Assembly: GCA_902545405.1 (NCBI GenBank) | Contig: CACCFT010000003.1 | Coordinates: 1-64,000 of the forward strand | DNA: 64,000 nt | Direction of reading: 5' to 3' | From: an uncultured Pelagibacteraceae bacterium | Lineage (GTDB): Bacteria; Pseudomonadota; Alphaproteobacteria; Pelagibacterales; Pelagibacteraceae | In this document: positions 40,159-50,921 of the stretch, piece after piece | Position numbering within the stretch: the stretch's first letter is position 1 | Layout of the letters: each line of letters opens with the position of its first letter | Made by a program: the position numbers and the translations under genes | Notes under the pieces: generated by a model | Told to the model about the DNA's origin: nothing | The model's database searches: none | What the model saw: only the letters and a program-made list of their open reading frames with translations

Positions 40159-42194
40159 GAAATTTCGTTAATTATTGAGGCTCGATCGTATAATTTTAAT
40201 AATTTATTATATTTATTGAAATTATCACCTTTCATCTCTAATTTTTTTACTTCTGCCTCAGCAAGTAAGAATAAGTCTTCATTTAATATGGGATCAGCTA
40301 ATCTAAAATTTTTAATTCCACTTTGCTTAAATCCTAACAAATCCCCATATCCACGTAATTTCATATCTTCCTCAGAAATTACAAAACCGTCATCTGAACT
40401 TTTTAGAATGTTAATTCTTTTTTTTGCATTCTCACTTAGTGAGGATTTAAACATTAATATACAGTAAGATTGTTTACTACCACGTCCGACACGACCTCGT
40501 AACTGATGTAATTGGGATAAACCATACTTATCAGCATTTTCAATAACAATTACGTTAGCATTAGGAAAATCTATTCCAACCTCAATAACAGTGGTTGAAA
40601 CCAATATATCCAGCTTTCTATCTAAGAAATTATTTAAAATTTTGTTCCTTTGATCCTTATCAAGTGAACCATGAATTAATCCAATTCTATTCTTAAAATA
40701 TTTTTCTAAATACTTAAATTTATTTACAACAGATTGTTGTTCAACTTTTTTCGACTCTTCTATTAAAGGACAAACCCAGAAAATTTGATTTTTATTAGAA
40801 ATTTCTTTTTTAACAAATTTAATTATTTCAGATATTTTATCTTCTAACTTGCTATATGTTACTATTTTTTTTCTATTTTTTGGTTTTTCTTTAATTAAGG
40901 TTAAATCCATATCACCATAAACCGTCATCATCATTGTTCTTGGTATTGGAGTTGCAGACATGACTAGAACATCGCAGTTGTTTCCACCTTTTTCTGATAA
41001 CTCTTTACGTTGACGAACTCCAAACTTATGTTGTTCATCAATTATTATTAAACCGAGTTTATTATATTCAACCTTTTTTTGGAATAACGCATGTGTTCCT
41101 ATCAGAAAGTCTATCTTACCAAGTTTTAAATTTTCTAAAATTTTCTTTCTATCAGCATATTTTGACTTACCAGTTAACATTTCAATTTTAATATTTTTGG
41201 GAAGATATTTTTTAGCAAAAGAAAAATGTTGCTTAGCTAGAATTTCAGTCGGCACCATAAAGCTTGTTTGATATCCAGAATTTATACAATTTACCGCAGC
41301 TATCATTGATACTATTGTTTTACCTGATCCAACATCCCCTTGTAAGAGTCTAAACATCCTACTTTTTGATTTAAGATCTTCGTTTATAATTTTTATTGCT
41401 GCTTCTTGATCATTTGTTAATTTAAAATTTAAATCTTGTATTAATTTTTCCTTACAATCTTTAAAAATTTTTTGTGATTTCTTTATTTTTTTTATTTTCG
41501 TTCTTATCTTTGAGGATAATAAAAAATGAGCAAACAATTCGTCAAAAACTAACCTTTTATAATACTTAGATTCTAAAATTTCTTCTGTATCAAGACTGTG
41601 AATTTTTAGGATTGCATCTTTCCACTTAATATTATTAAATTTTTTCTTTATATCATCATTTAGCCATTCATCTAAATCTGGTAATTCCTTTAAAACTTCA
41701 TTAATTATATTATTATATTTATTAATTGTAAGACCATCTGTAAGACTATATTTATTTTTAGTCTCTAAGATATTTTCATTACTTTCTTTAACCTGAGTAG
41801 GATTAGTGATTTGATATTTATTTCTAAAAAAATTAATTTTTCCACTTATTATTATTTCAGTATTTAATGGTAAGATTTTTTTTATATATCCTTCATATGA
41901 ATTAAAAAAAACACAATCTATTTTTATATCATTACTTTGACATACAACTCGGTTGGGCAATCTTCTTATTCTAGGAAAATTATATTTTATAGGTGTTAGT
42001 TTAATTGTTTGTAACTTACCTATTTGTATATCACCAACATTTGTTACTTTTGAATTTTCAATTTTACTTGTGGGTAAATGCCACAATAAATCAAAAATTG
42101 TATTTATATTTTTTCTTTTAAATAATTGGCTTGTTTTTTTCCCTATACCTTTAATATTCTGAATATTTGACAATAAATATTCGTGATCATTCAT
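40155..42194 (-). CDS. recG: ATP-dependent DNA helicase RecG
   Basis: LQGDVGSGKTIVS, IIDEQHKFGVRQR, SATPIPRT, QLRGRVGRG. Confidence 0.95.
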   Translation of the reverse strand: MNDHEYLLSNIQNIKGIGKKTSQLFKRKNINTIFDLLWHLPTSKIENSKVTNVGDIQIGKLQTIKLTPIKYNFPRIRRLPNRVVCQSNDIKIDCVFFNSYEGYIKKILPLNTEIIISGKINFFRNKYQITNPTQVKESNENILETKNKYSLTDGLTINKYNNIINEVLKELPDLDEWLNDDIKKKFNNIKWKDAILKIHSLDTEEILESKYYKRLVFDELFAHFLLSSKIRTKIKKIKKSQKIFKDCKEKLIQDLNFKLTNDQEAAIKIINEDLKSKSRMFRLLQGDVGSGKTIVSMIAAVNCINSGYQTSFMVPTEILAKQHFSFAKKYLPKNIKIEMLTGKSKYADRKKILENLKLGKIDFLIGTHALFQKKVEYNKLGLIIIDEQHKFGVRQRKELSEKGGNNCDVLVMSATPIPRTMMMTVYGDMDLTLIKEKPKNRKKIVTYSKLEDKISEIIKFVKKEISNKNQIFWVCPLIEESKKVEQQSVVNKFKYLEKYFKNRIGLIHGSLDKDQRNKILNNFLDRKLDILVSTTVIEVGIDFPNANVIVIENADKYGLSQLHQLRGRVGRGSKQSYCILMFKSSLSENAKKRINILKSSDDGFVISEEDMKLRGYGDLLGFKQSGIKNFRLADPILNEDLFLLAEAEVKKLEMKGDNFNKYNKLLKLYDRASIINEIS

Positions 42195-42220
42195 GATTTA
42201 TATATATAAAGATTTAATTA

Positions 42221-42481
42221 ATGGATTCAAATAAACAAAATTTAATTAATAAAATTTTATACAGAGCTCAATACCGTGGAACTAAAGAAATGGATATTTT
42301 TGTTTCTAAATTTGTTAATTCAATTATTGACAATCTCGATCATAAAGAATTAGTTTCTTTAGATAAGTTAATTAATTTTGATGACGAAACTTTAGTCGAT
42401 TTAAGTTTAGGTAAAAATTCAAAAGATTTTGAAGATAAAATCGTCTTAAAAAAACTTATAGAATTTAAAAATAAATATTAG
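42221..42481 (+). CDS. sdhE: Succinate dehydrogenase assembly factor SdhE family
   Basis: ILYRAQYRGTKEMDIFVSKF (RGxxE motif). Confidence 0.88.
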   Translation: MDSNKQNLINKILYRAQYRGTKEMDIFVSKFVNSIIDNLDHKELVSLDKLINFDDETLVDLSLGKNSKDFEDKIVLKKLIEFKNKY

Positions 42482-42571
42482 TGGCGGAGAGACTGGGATT
42501 CGAACCCAGGAAAGAGTTGCCCCTTTGCCGGTTTTCAAGACCGGTGCTTTCAACCGCTCAGCCATCTCTCC
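42482..42571 (-). tRNA. tRNA-Ser (TGA), CCA encoded
   Basis: Reverse strand GGAGAGATGGCTGAGCGGTTGAAAGCACCGGTCTTGAAAACCGG...GGGTTCGAATCCCAGTCTCTCCGCCA with long variable arm. Confidence 0.95.
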
Positions 42572-42619
42572 TAATTTGTAATAATTAAAATTCTATATTT
42601 CATAAACAAAATAGTTTAA

Positions 42620-43516
42620 TTGATCAATATAATGTTAAGCAAAAATCAATTTAATAAAGGTATAATTTTAACGGCATTTGGTTCTTTCTGGTGGGGTTTT
42701 ATCGGAGTTATATATTTTAAATATATTGCTTTTGCTGGCCATATTGAAGTTGTCCTACATCGAAGTGCATGGACAACTGTTATGCTAATTTTAACAACAA
42801 TCATTTTATCAAAGTGGAAAAAATTTTGCTTAGTTTTTAAAGATAAAAAAAAAATTATGATGCTTTTTTTATCTGGATTATTAATTTTTACAAATTGGGC
42901 TGTTTGGATTTATGCAATAGGGAATGATCAAGTTATTGATGCTAGTTTTGGGTATTTCATAATGCCTATAATAAGTGTTTTTTTAGGTTACTTTTTTTTA
43001 AAAGAGGAATTAAGTTTCAAAACTAAAATTTCACTTTTAATCGTAACTATATCAATTTTTTATTTAGTTATATCCAGTTTCCAATCAATACCATGGGTTG
43101 GACTAATTGTAGCCTTAAGTTGGAGCTTTTATAATTTAGTAAGAAAAAAAATTGATGTAGACACAGATATTGGTTTATTAGTTGAAAGTTTATTTATTTT
43201 TCCAGCAGTAATATTTGCATTTTATTTAATTGTACAAAATGATTTAAATGATTTTGATATATCGAATGTTAAATTAATGTTAATATTCATGCTGGCAGGT
43301 CCTATGACCGTGATTCCTTTATATTTATATGTTAGGGGAGTTGAATTATGTGGTTTAGGTCCAACGGGTATGGTTTTTTATATAACGCCAACTTTGCAAT
43401 TCTTATTGGGTTATTTCTTATATAATGAAGAACTAGATATACATAAATTAATCAGCTTTATTTTGATATGGATTGCTGTATCGATATACCTAAAAGATTT
43501 ATATGAAAAAAATTAA
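42620..43516 (+). CDS. rarD: RarD/EamA-family permease
   Basis: Multi-TM; GSFWWGFIGVIYFKYI; GLGPTGMVFYITPTLQFLLGYF. Confidence 0.85.
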   Translation: MINIMLSKNQFNKGIILTAFGSFWWGFIGVIYFKYIAFAGHIEVVLHRSAWTTVMLILTTIILSKWKKFCLVFKDKKKIMMLFLSGLLIFTNWAVWIYAIGNDQVIDASFGYFIMPIISVFLGYFFLKEELSFKTKISLLIVTISIFYLVISSFQSIPWVGLIVALSWSFYNLVRKKIDVDTDIGLLVESLFIFPAVIFAFYLIVQNDLNDFDISNVKLMLIFMLAGPMTVIPLYLYVRGVELCGLGPTGMVFYITPTLQFLLGYFLYNEELDIHKLISFILIWIAVSIYLKDLYEKN

Positions 43517-44498
43517 ATTATTAATTATATCGATATTTATTATTTTTAACTCTTCATCTTTAATTGCTGATGATTTCAATGATTGGAAAATTAAATTTAA
43601 AAAAAGAGCAATTAATGAAGGTATTAGTAAATCAACAGTTAATAATTTAATAGATAACACCAAGTTTTTACCCGATGTAATAAAGTATGACAGATATCAA
43701 CCAGAATTCTATGAAGACACAAAGACATATATTTCAAAAAGAACCTCTTCAAAAAAAGTAAAACTAGGAAAAATTATATTAAATAAAGAAAATAATATTA
43801 TTAATAAAGTATCTTCCGAATACAAAGTAGATAAAAATTTATTATTAGCACTAATGGGTATTGAAACTAACTTTGGAAACTATTTAGGTAAAATGGATAT
43901 CGTTTCTTCGCTTGCAACATTAAGCTACGATCAAAGAAGAAGCGAATTTTTTACTAAAGAATTAATTACTCTTTTAAAATTAGTAGATGCAAAAATTATA
44001 GATCCAAGCACATTATTTGGATCTTGGGCGGGAGCATTTGGAAATTTTCAATTTATGCCATCCACAATTAAAAATCATGCAATTGACTACAATAAAGATG
44101 GATCAATTGATCTAAAAAATATTGAAGATTCTTTTGCATCTGCAGCTAACTATTTAAGTAATCTTGGATGGAATGATAATACTCCGTGTTTTTATAGAAT
44201 TAATCTAAATGAAAATATTCCTGATAAATATTTAAATACATCAGCAAAAAAAATTAAAAATGAAAGAAAAGTTAAATATTTAAAAAATTATATTAAAAAT
44301 TCATCTTTTTTGGATAAATATGATAATTTAGTAGCAGCAATAGTTACTCCAGATGCTGAAATAGTTGAAAATGCAAATAAACTTAAACCAGCTTATATTA
44401 TTTTTAATAATTATAAGCTAATCTTAAAATGGAATAGATCATTAAGATTTAGTTTGGCTGTATGCACATTAAAAAATAGTTTTAAAAATGAAACTTAA
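43503..44498 (+). CDS. Lytic murein transglycosylase (MltB-type)
   Basis: LLALMGIETNFGNYLGKMDIVSSLATLSYD; SWAGAFGNFQFMPSTI. Confidence 0.9.
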   Translation: MKKIKLLIISIFIIFNSSSLIADDFNDWKIKFKKRAINEGISKSTVNNLIDNTKFLPDVIKYDRYQPEFYEDTKTYISKRTSSKKVKLGKIILNKENNIINKVSSEYKVDKNLLLALMGIETNFGNYLGKMDIVSSLATLSYDQRRSEFFTKELITLLKLVDAKIIDPSTLFGSWAGAFGNFQFMPSTIKNHAIDYNKDGSIDLKNIEDSFASAANYLSNLGWNDNTPCFYRINLNENIPDKYLNTSAKKIKNERKVKYLKNYIKNSSFLDKYDNLVAAIVTPDAEIVENANKLKPAYIIFNNYKLILKWNRSLRFSLAVCTLKNSFKNET

Positions 44499-45240
44499 GA
44501 TAATAATTTTTTTCGCAATAATTTTAACATCATGTGAAACTACTAATAAAAAGGTAATTACCAACAAAGATTTCAAAAATTATTCAAATGATGGTTTTGC
44601 TCTAATATTTAATAATGATATTTTCAAAGAACGAATAGTTTCAAAAAAAATTGATCAAAGATCATTAATTATTTTCAATAATAAACTAAAAAAAGATACA
44701 GATATAAAAATAACAAATTTGTTAAATGAAAAATACTTGATTGCTAAAGTAGGAAAAAGTTCAAAATATCCAATATTTTATAATTCGGTAATTTCTGAAA
44801 GAATTGCAACTGAACTTGATATAGATACTGATCAGCCTTATGTGCGTGTAGAAACAATAAATTCTAATAATACTTTTGTTGCAAATAAAGCAAAAACTTT
44901 TGATGAGGAAAAAAAAGTAGCTAATAAAGCTCCAGTAGACAATATATCAATTCAAAATATATCCCTTGAAAAAGATAATAATACAAAAGTTCAAAAGGTA
45001 AAAAATGCAAAATTTGAATTTATAATTAAATTTGCCGATTTATTTTTTGAAGAATCTGCAATTACATTGAAAAAAAGACTTGAGGATGAATACAATTTAA
45101 AAGATATAAATATCAAAAAAATGTCTAAAAACTTATATAGAGTTTATAAGGGTCCTTTTTATAATTTAGGATCAATTAAAAATGTATATAATGAGATTGC
45201 TGATATAAATTTTGAAAATATTGAATTAATAAAATTATGA
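44488..45240 (+). CDS. RlpA-like lipoprotein with C-terminal SPOR-like domain, divergent
   Basis: Lipobox-like LTSCE; VRV/ITNL-type double-psi remnants; C-terminal LYRVYKGPFYNLGSIKNVYNEI like SPOR. Confidence 0.6.
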   Translation: MKLKIIIFFAIILTSCETTNKKVITNKDFKNYSNDGFALIFNNDIFKERIVSKKIDQRSLIIFNNKLKKDTDIKITNLLNEKYLIAKVGKSSKYPIFYNSVISERIATELDIDTDQPYVRVETINSNNTFVANKAKTFDEEKKVANKAPVDNISIQNISLEKDNNTKVQKVKNAKFEFIIKFADLFFEESAITLKKRLEDEYNLKDINIKKMSKNLYRVYKGPFYNLGSIKNVYNEIADINFENIELIKL

Positions 45241-46391
45241 AAATAAAAGCATTATTAAGTTTTGTCCTATCATTTTTAGTTATAACTAATATTTCTTATG
45301 CAAAATTTAATATAAATGCACGAACAGCAATTTTACAGGACTATTTATCTGGTGAAATTTTATATGAAAAAAATTCTGATGAGAGAATTTTTCCTGCTTC
45401 TATGACAAAAATAATGACCTCGATCATTGCTTTTGATTTATTGAAAAGTGGTGAAATTACTTTAGATGAAAAATTTATCGTTTCTGAAAATGCTTGGAGA
45501 CTATCCTCATCTGGTTATTCATCGATGTTTATAATGGTTGGAGATGAAGTTTCGGTAGAAGATTTATTATTAGGTATAATTGTTGCTTCAGGTAATGATG
45601 CTTGTGTAGCATTAGCAGAGGGTATTGCAGGAACAGAGGATGAGTTTGCTTTGCTAATGACCGAGAAAGCACAGGAAATTGGAATGGAAAATACAAATTT
45701 TTCAAATTCTTCAGGGATTAATGATGATAATAATTATTCAACCGTTCGAGATATTTTAATTATGTCTAATTATCTAATTAAGGAACATCCTAAATATTAT
45801 GAGTATTTTAAAATTAAAGAATTTACATGGGGTAGGACAGGCGGGGATCCCATTACACAAGGAAATAGAAATCCATTATTATATAAAAATATAGGTGTAG
45901 ATGGAATTAAAACTGGCTACCTTGGTTCTGAAAAATATTCGCTTGCATCGTCTATATTAAGAAAAGAAAGAAGATTAATAGCTGTTGCCAGTGGTTTTGA
46001 AACAAAAAATTCTAGATCCAAGCAATCACAAAAATTGTTAACATGGGGAATTACAAATTTTGATACAATAAAAATAAGTAATGATAATAAATATCTTTAT
46101 GAATTAGATGTTTGGCAGGGAAAAAAGAAAAAAGTAAAAGTTAATACTAAAGATACAATTTATAAGACCATTCCAAAAGCTAAAAAAAAATACATGAAAG
46201 TAAAGATAGTTTATGACGGTCCTATACAAGCACCTATTAAAGAGGGAGAAAAATTAGCAGAAATACAAGTATTATATAAAGATGAAGTTATATCTAATCA
46301 TGACTTATTTTCTACAGAAAATATCAAACAGCAAAATGCAATATCAAGGTTGATAACTTCTATCAATTTTTTGATATGGGGCGATGTCTAA
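45237..46391 (+). CDS. dacC: D-alanyl-D-alanine carboxypeptidase (PBP5/6 type)
   Basis: FPASMTKIMTS (SxxK), SGND (SxN), KTGY (KTG). Confidence 0.9.
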   Translation: MKIKALLSFVLSFLVITNISYAKFNINARTAILQDYLSGEILYEKNSDERIFPASMTKIMTSIIAFDLLKSGEITLDEKFIVSENAWRLSSSGYSSMFIMVGDEVSVEDLLLGIIVASGNDACVALAEGIAGTEDEFALLMTEKAQEIGMENTNFSNSSGINDDNNYSTVRDILIMSNYLIKEHPKYYEYFKIKEFTWGRTGGDPITQGNRNPLLYKNIGVDGIKTGYLGSEKYSLASSILRKERRLIAVASGFETKNSRSKQSQKLLTWGITNFDTIKISNDNKYLYELDVWQGKKKKVKVNTKDTIYKTIPKAKKKYMKVKIVYDGPIQAPIKEGEKLAEIQVLYKDEVISNHDLFSTENIKQQNAISRLITSINFLIWGDV

Positions 46392-46998
46392 ATATCCAAT
46401 TATTATATTTGAAGGCATTGAAGCCTCAGGAAAAACTACAAATTTCAAAATTGCTGCAAATTATTTAAAAAAGAAAAGAAAAAGTTTTGTAAAATTAAGA
46501 GAACCAGGTGGATCAATTTTTTCAGAAAAAATAAGAAAATTGATTTTAAATAAGAAACTAAATTTAAATAATAAAACCGACCTATTACTATTTTATGCTG
46601 GCAGATCAGAGAACTTTGAGAAAATAATTAAAAAAAATTATAAAAAAAAAATAATACTAATTGATCGATTTACAGACTCAACTATAGCGTATCAACATTA
46701 TGGAATGAAAATTGATTTAAAAATAATCAAAATGTTGAATAAGTTTATAATTGGAAATTTTAATCCTAATGTAGTTTTTTTAAGTACTGTAAATTCAAAA
46801 AATTTACAAAAAAGACTTAGAAATAGATCTAAATTAAATAGATATGATGAATTTAAACTTAAATTTTATAACAAAGTTCAGAATGGATATAAAAAAATAT
46901 CAAGCAACAAGAGCAAATATATTAAAATTAATTCAAACACAAATACTATTAACGAAGTAAAAAAAATCATAGTAAATAAACTTGAGAAAATAATATAA
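46384..46998 (+). CDS. tmk: Thymidylate kinase
   Basis: IIFEGIEASGKTTN P-loop; LREPGGSIFSEKIR; IDRFTDSTIAYQ. Confidence 0.92.
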   Translation: MSKYPIIIFEGIEASGKTTNFKIAANYLKKKRKSFVKLREPGGSIFSEKIRKLILNKKLNLNNKTDLLLFYAGRSENFEKIIKKNYKKKIILIDRFTDSTIAYQHYGMKIDLKIIKMLNKFIIGNFNPNVVFLSTVNSKNLQKRLRNRSKLNRYDEFKLKFYNKVQNGYKKISSNKSKYIKINSNTNTINEVKKIIVNKLEKII

Positions 46999-47868
46999 AT
47001 GTCTGAACATAAATTAATAGGACATGAAACATATTTAGAAAAATTTGTAACACTTTACGAAAATAATGAACTTCCAAGTAAAATTTTATTATCTGGTAGA
47101 AAAGGTATTGGAAAGTCATTACTTGCTGAAAAATTTTTATATAAAATTTATAATTCCAATAACGATTACGAACTAATAAAAAACAAATCCCATCCTAATG
47201 TTTTAAATATTAAAAAAAATAATGATAAAAAAAATATCGAAATTGATCAAATTAGAGAAATCATAAAGTTTACAAATCAATCCTCCTTTAACAATAAATC
47301 AAGATTTATAATCATCGATGATGTTGAATTTTTAAATATTAATTCATCAAATGCCTTATTGAAAAATTTAGAGGAACCAAATCAAAATGTTTTTTTTATA
47401 TTAATTTTTAATGCAGAAAAGTTTTTAATAGATACAATAAAATCACGATGTATAGAATTTAAATTAAATATTGATCATGAAAGTACCAGATTAATAGTAA
47501 ATAGTTGCTTTAATGAAAATATATATGATCAAATAAATTCAAATTTTATAAATTATTACTCAACACCTTATTTTTTAATATCCTTAATAAATTATATGAA
47601 TGAATTTGAGTTATCATTTTCTGAAACTACAGTTGATGATTTATTAGTTAATTTAATTAATAATAAACACTATAATAAACAAGAGTTTGTAAGAAATAAT
47701 TTAAATATGATTATTGAATTATTTTTTTATAAACATATAAAAACAACAAAAAAATTGTCTCATAAAGCTAAAGAATATTATTATTCAAAACTATTTAATG
47801 TAAAAAAATTTAATCTTGATTATGAAACTTTTTTTTTAGAATTTAAGGATAAATTACTAAGTGAATAA
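46999..47868 (+). CDS. holB: DNA polymerase III subunit delta'
   Basis: LLSGRKGIGKSLLAEKF; IIDDVEFLNINSSNALLKNLEEP. Confidence 0.88.
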   Translation: MSEHKLIGHETYLEKFVTLYENNELPSKILLSGRKGIGKSLLAEKFLYKIYNSNNDYELIKNKSHPNVLNIKKNNDKKNIEIDQIREIIKFTNQSSFNNKSRFIIIDDVEFLNINSSNALLKNLEEPNQNVFFILIFNAEKFLIDTIKSRCIEFKLNIDHESTRLIVNSCFNENIYDQINSNFINYYSTPYFLISLINYMNEFELSFSETTVDDLLVNLINNKHYNKQEFVRNNLNMIIELFFYKHIKTTKKLSHKAKEYYYSKLFNVKKFNLDYETFFLEFKDKLLSE

Positions 47869-49387
47869 AAATTATTATATAACAACACCAATTTATTACC
47901 CTTCTGCAAAACCTCATATGGGACATGCGTATTCAAGTATAATTGCAGATTTTTTTGCTCGTTTTAAAAAAATTGATGGTTTCAATGTCTATTTTTTAAC
48001 AGGTACAGATGAGCATGGATTAAAAATACAAAGATCTGCTGAAAAGTTAAATAAAGATCCAAAATCATTTTGTGATGAAATAAGTAAAACCTTCGAGGAT
48101 TTAACCAAAACATTAAACTTATCTAATACAGATTTTATTAGAACTACAGAAGATAGACATAAAATATCTGTGCAAAATTTATGGAATATACTTGAAAAAA
48201 ATAACCAAATTTTTTTGTCTAAATATTCTGGTTGGTATTCTGTATCAGATGAGGCTTTTTATAATGAAGATGAAGTTGAGGAAAAAGATGGTTTAAAAAT
48301 TGCTAAATCGTCTGGCTCAGCAGTTGAGTGGGTAGAAGAAGAATCTTTTTTTTTTAAACTTTCAGAATGGGAAAAACCGTTATTAGATTTTTATGAAAAA
48401 AATAAAAATTTTATATTACCTGAAAGTAGAAGAAATGAAGTAATTAGCTTTGTCAAAAGCGGCTTAAAAGACTTATCTGTTAGTAGAAAAACATTTTCTT
48501 GGGGTGTAAAAGTGCCAAGTGATGAAAATCATGTCGTTTATGTATGGCTAGATGCATTAACAAATTATTTAAGTTCTTTAAAATATCCAGATGAAAATAA
48601 TGAATTATATAAAAATTTTTGGCCAGCAGATTTACATATTATTGGTAAAGACATATTAAGATTTCATGCTATTTATTGGCCAGCATTCTTATTGGCTGCA
48701 AAAATAGAACCTCCCAAAAGGGTTTATGGACATGGATGGATACTCTCTGGTGATGAAAAAATGTCAAAATCAAAAGGAAATATTTTAGATCCATTAGAAA
48801 TAATAAATGTTTATGGTTTAGATCCATTAAGATATTATTTACTTAAAGAAGTTTCATTTGGTAATGATGGAAATATTTCAGAGGAAAAACTAGAAAATTG
48901 TATTAATAGTGATTTAGCAAATAATTTTGGAAACTTATGTCAAAGAGTACTTTCTTTTGCTGAAAAAAATTGTTCATCTTTAATACCTGAACATAAATTT
49001 AATGATGAAGATTTAGAAATTTTAAAACCATTAAATAATCTAGATAAAATAAGATCATTTATAGATAATCAAGACATAAACCAATATATGAGTTTTATTG
49101 TTGATAGACTGTTTGCGGCTAACAAATATTTTAATGATCAGGAACCTTGGAAGAAGAAAGATGATAGATTAAGGTTAAATACGATTGTTTATACTGCATT
49201 AGATTTAATTAGAAAAATTACTATCTTGCTTTATCCAGTAATGCCAGAAACATCATTAAAAGTGTTAAATGTTTTTGATGAAACAGAAAATTCTATTGAT
49301 TTTACATCAATTGATAATAATGAAATATTAAAAAAAGATTTAAAAATAAATAAATTAGATATTTTGTTTAAAAAAATTGAAAAATGA
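47861..49387 (+). CDS. metG: Methionyl-tRNA synthetase
   Basis: TTPIYYPSAKPHMGHAYSSI; KMSKSKGNILDP. Confidence 0.95.
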   Translation: MNKNYYITTPIYYPSAKPHMGHAYSSIIADFFARFKKIDGFNVYFLTGTDEHGLKIQRSAEKLNKDPKSFCDEISKTFEDLTKTLNLSNTDFIRTTEDRHKISVQNLWNILEKNNQIFLSKYSGWYSVSDEAFYNEDEVEEKDGLKIAKSSGSAVEWVEEESFFFKLSEWEKPLLDFYEKNKNFILPESRRNEVISFVKSGLKDLSVSRKTFSWGVKVPSDENHVVYVWLDALTNYLSSLKYPDENNELYKNFWPADLHIIGKDILRFHAIYWPAFLLAAKIEPPKRVYGHGWILSGDEKMSKSKGNILDPLEIINVYGLDPLRYYLLKEVSFGNDGNISEEKLENCINSDLANNFGNLCQRVLSFAEKNCSSLIPEHKFNDEDLEILKPLNNLDKIRSFIDNQDINQYMSFIVDRLFAANKYFNDQEPWKKKDDRLRLNTIVYTALDLIRKITILLYPVMPETSLKVLNVFDETENSIDFTSIDNNEILKKDLKINKLDILFKKIEK

Positions 49388-50145
49388 TAGACTCACATTG
49401 TCATCTTGATCACGAACCTCTTTATTCAAATATTAGTGATGTTATCAAACGTTCTAAGGAAAATGGATTAAAGAAAATTCTAACTATTTCAACAAATTCA
49501 AAAAGTTTTGAAAATATTAAAAAAATAATAAATCTTGATGAAATAATTTATGGAAGTGTAGGAATTCATCCTCACGAGTCCAGCATTGATAAAATGGATA
49601 AAAGATTCATTGTTGAAAATGCTAATAAATTTAAAAAAATAATTGGAGTAGGAGAGACAGGATTAGATTTTTATTATGAAAATAGTCATAAAGATGATCA
49701 AATTAAAAGCTTCGAGACTCATATAGAGGCCTCCATTGAACTAAATTATCCTTTAATAGTCCATTCTAGAAGTGCCGAAACAGAAACTTTTGATATTTTA
49801 AATAAATATAAAAATAGTGATATTAAAATACTTATGCATTGTTTTACAGGTTCAAAAGAGTTTGCAAAAAAAATGATGACATTAAATGCGTATTTTTCCG
49901 CTAGTGGAATAATAACTTTCAAAAACAGTATTGCTCTTCAAGAAACATTTAAAATGATTGAAAATGACAAAATTTTGATTGAAACAGATAGCCCTTTTTT
50001 AGCTCCTATTCCAATGAGAGGTAAAAAAAATGAACCTTCTTTTATTAAATATACATTGGAAAAACTTTCAGAATTAAAATCAATAACTTTTGATGAATTA
50101 GAAGATATTACAAATAATAATTTTGAAAGATTATTTTTTCAATAA
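49384..50145 (+). CDS. tatD: TatD-family hydrolase
   Basis: MIDSHCHLDHEPL; VGETGLDFYYENS; ILIETDSPFLAPIPMRGKKNEPSFI. Confidence 0.93.
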   Translation: MIDSHCHLDHEPLYSNISDVIKRSKENGLKKILTISTNSKSFENIKKIINLDEIIYGSVGIHPHESSIDKMDKRFIVENANKFKKIIGVGETGLDFYYENSHKDDQIKSFETHIEASIELNYPLIVHSRSAETETFDILNKYKNSDIKILMHCFTGSKEFAKKMMTLNAYFSASGIITFKNSIALQETFKMIENDKILIETDSPFLAPIPMRGKKNEPSFIKYTLEKLSELKSITFDELEDITNNNFERLFFQ

Positions 50146-50921
50146 TGAGTATAAAATTTATAATATTAGGTTGTGGAAGCTCCATGGGTGTGCCAAGACC
50201 CGATGGTTTTTTTGGAAATTGTGATCCAAAAAATAAGAAAAATTATAGAACAAGATGTTCTGCACTAATTAAAACAACTGATGAAAATATTTTAATTGAT
50301 ACATCTCCTGATTTAAGGCAACAATTATTACGACATAAAATTAAGAAAATTGATAAAGTATTCTACTCTCATATGCATGCTGATCAAACTCATGGAATAA
50401 ATGATTTAAGGTCTTTTTTTATAAATAGCAGAAAACAAGTTAATGTTTATGCTGATAATGAAACATCCAAATATTTAAAGCAAAGTTTTTCATATTGTTT
50501 TGACAGTTTCTCAAGAGAATATCCAGCTACTTTAAAATTAAATAAATTAAAAAAAAATTCATTTATTAAACATAAAAATAAAAATATAAAATTTAATTCA
50601 ATTCTTGTTAAGCATGGTTCAGTCAATTCTAATTGTTTTATAATTGATAAAAAACTTGCATACATTACTGATGTAAGTGATATTTACAAAAAAAATTACT
50701 CATATTTTAAAAACTTAAAGTATTTAATAATTGATTGTCTGTGGTACAATTTTCATCCATCACACTTTAATTTGGAAAAGTCTTTATACTTCATCAAAAA
50801 GTTTAAACCAAAAAAGGCTATTCTTTCAAATTTATCTCCAGTCTTAGATTATAATCAGTTAAAAAAAGTTATACCAAAAAATGTCATTCCAGCACATGAT
50901 GGTTTAACTATAGAACTATAG
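50145..50921 (+). CDS. MBL-fold metal-dependent hydrolase (PhnP-like)
   Basis: GCGSSMGVPRPDGFFGNCDP; IDTSPDLRQQLL; YSHMHADQTHGINDLR. Confidence 0.9.
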   Translation: MSIKFIILGCGSSMGVPRPDGFFGNCDPKNKKNYRTRCSALIKTTDENILIDTSPDLRQQLLRHKIKKIDKVFYSHMHADQTHGINDLRSFFINSRKQVNVYADNETSKYLKQSFSYCFDSFSREYPATLKLNKLKKNSFIKHKNKNIKFNSILVKHGSVNSNCFIIDKKLAYITDVSDIYKKNYSYFKNLKYLIIDCLWYNFHPSHFNLEKSLYFIKKFKPKKAILSNLSPVLDYNQLKKVIPKNVIPAHDGLTIEL

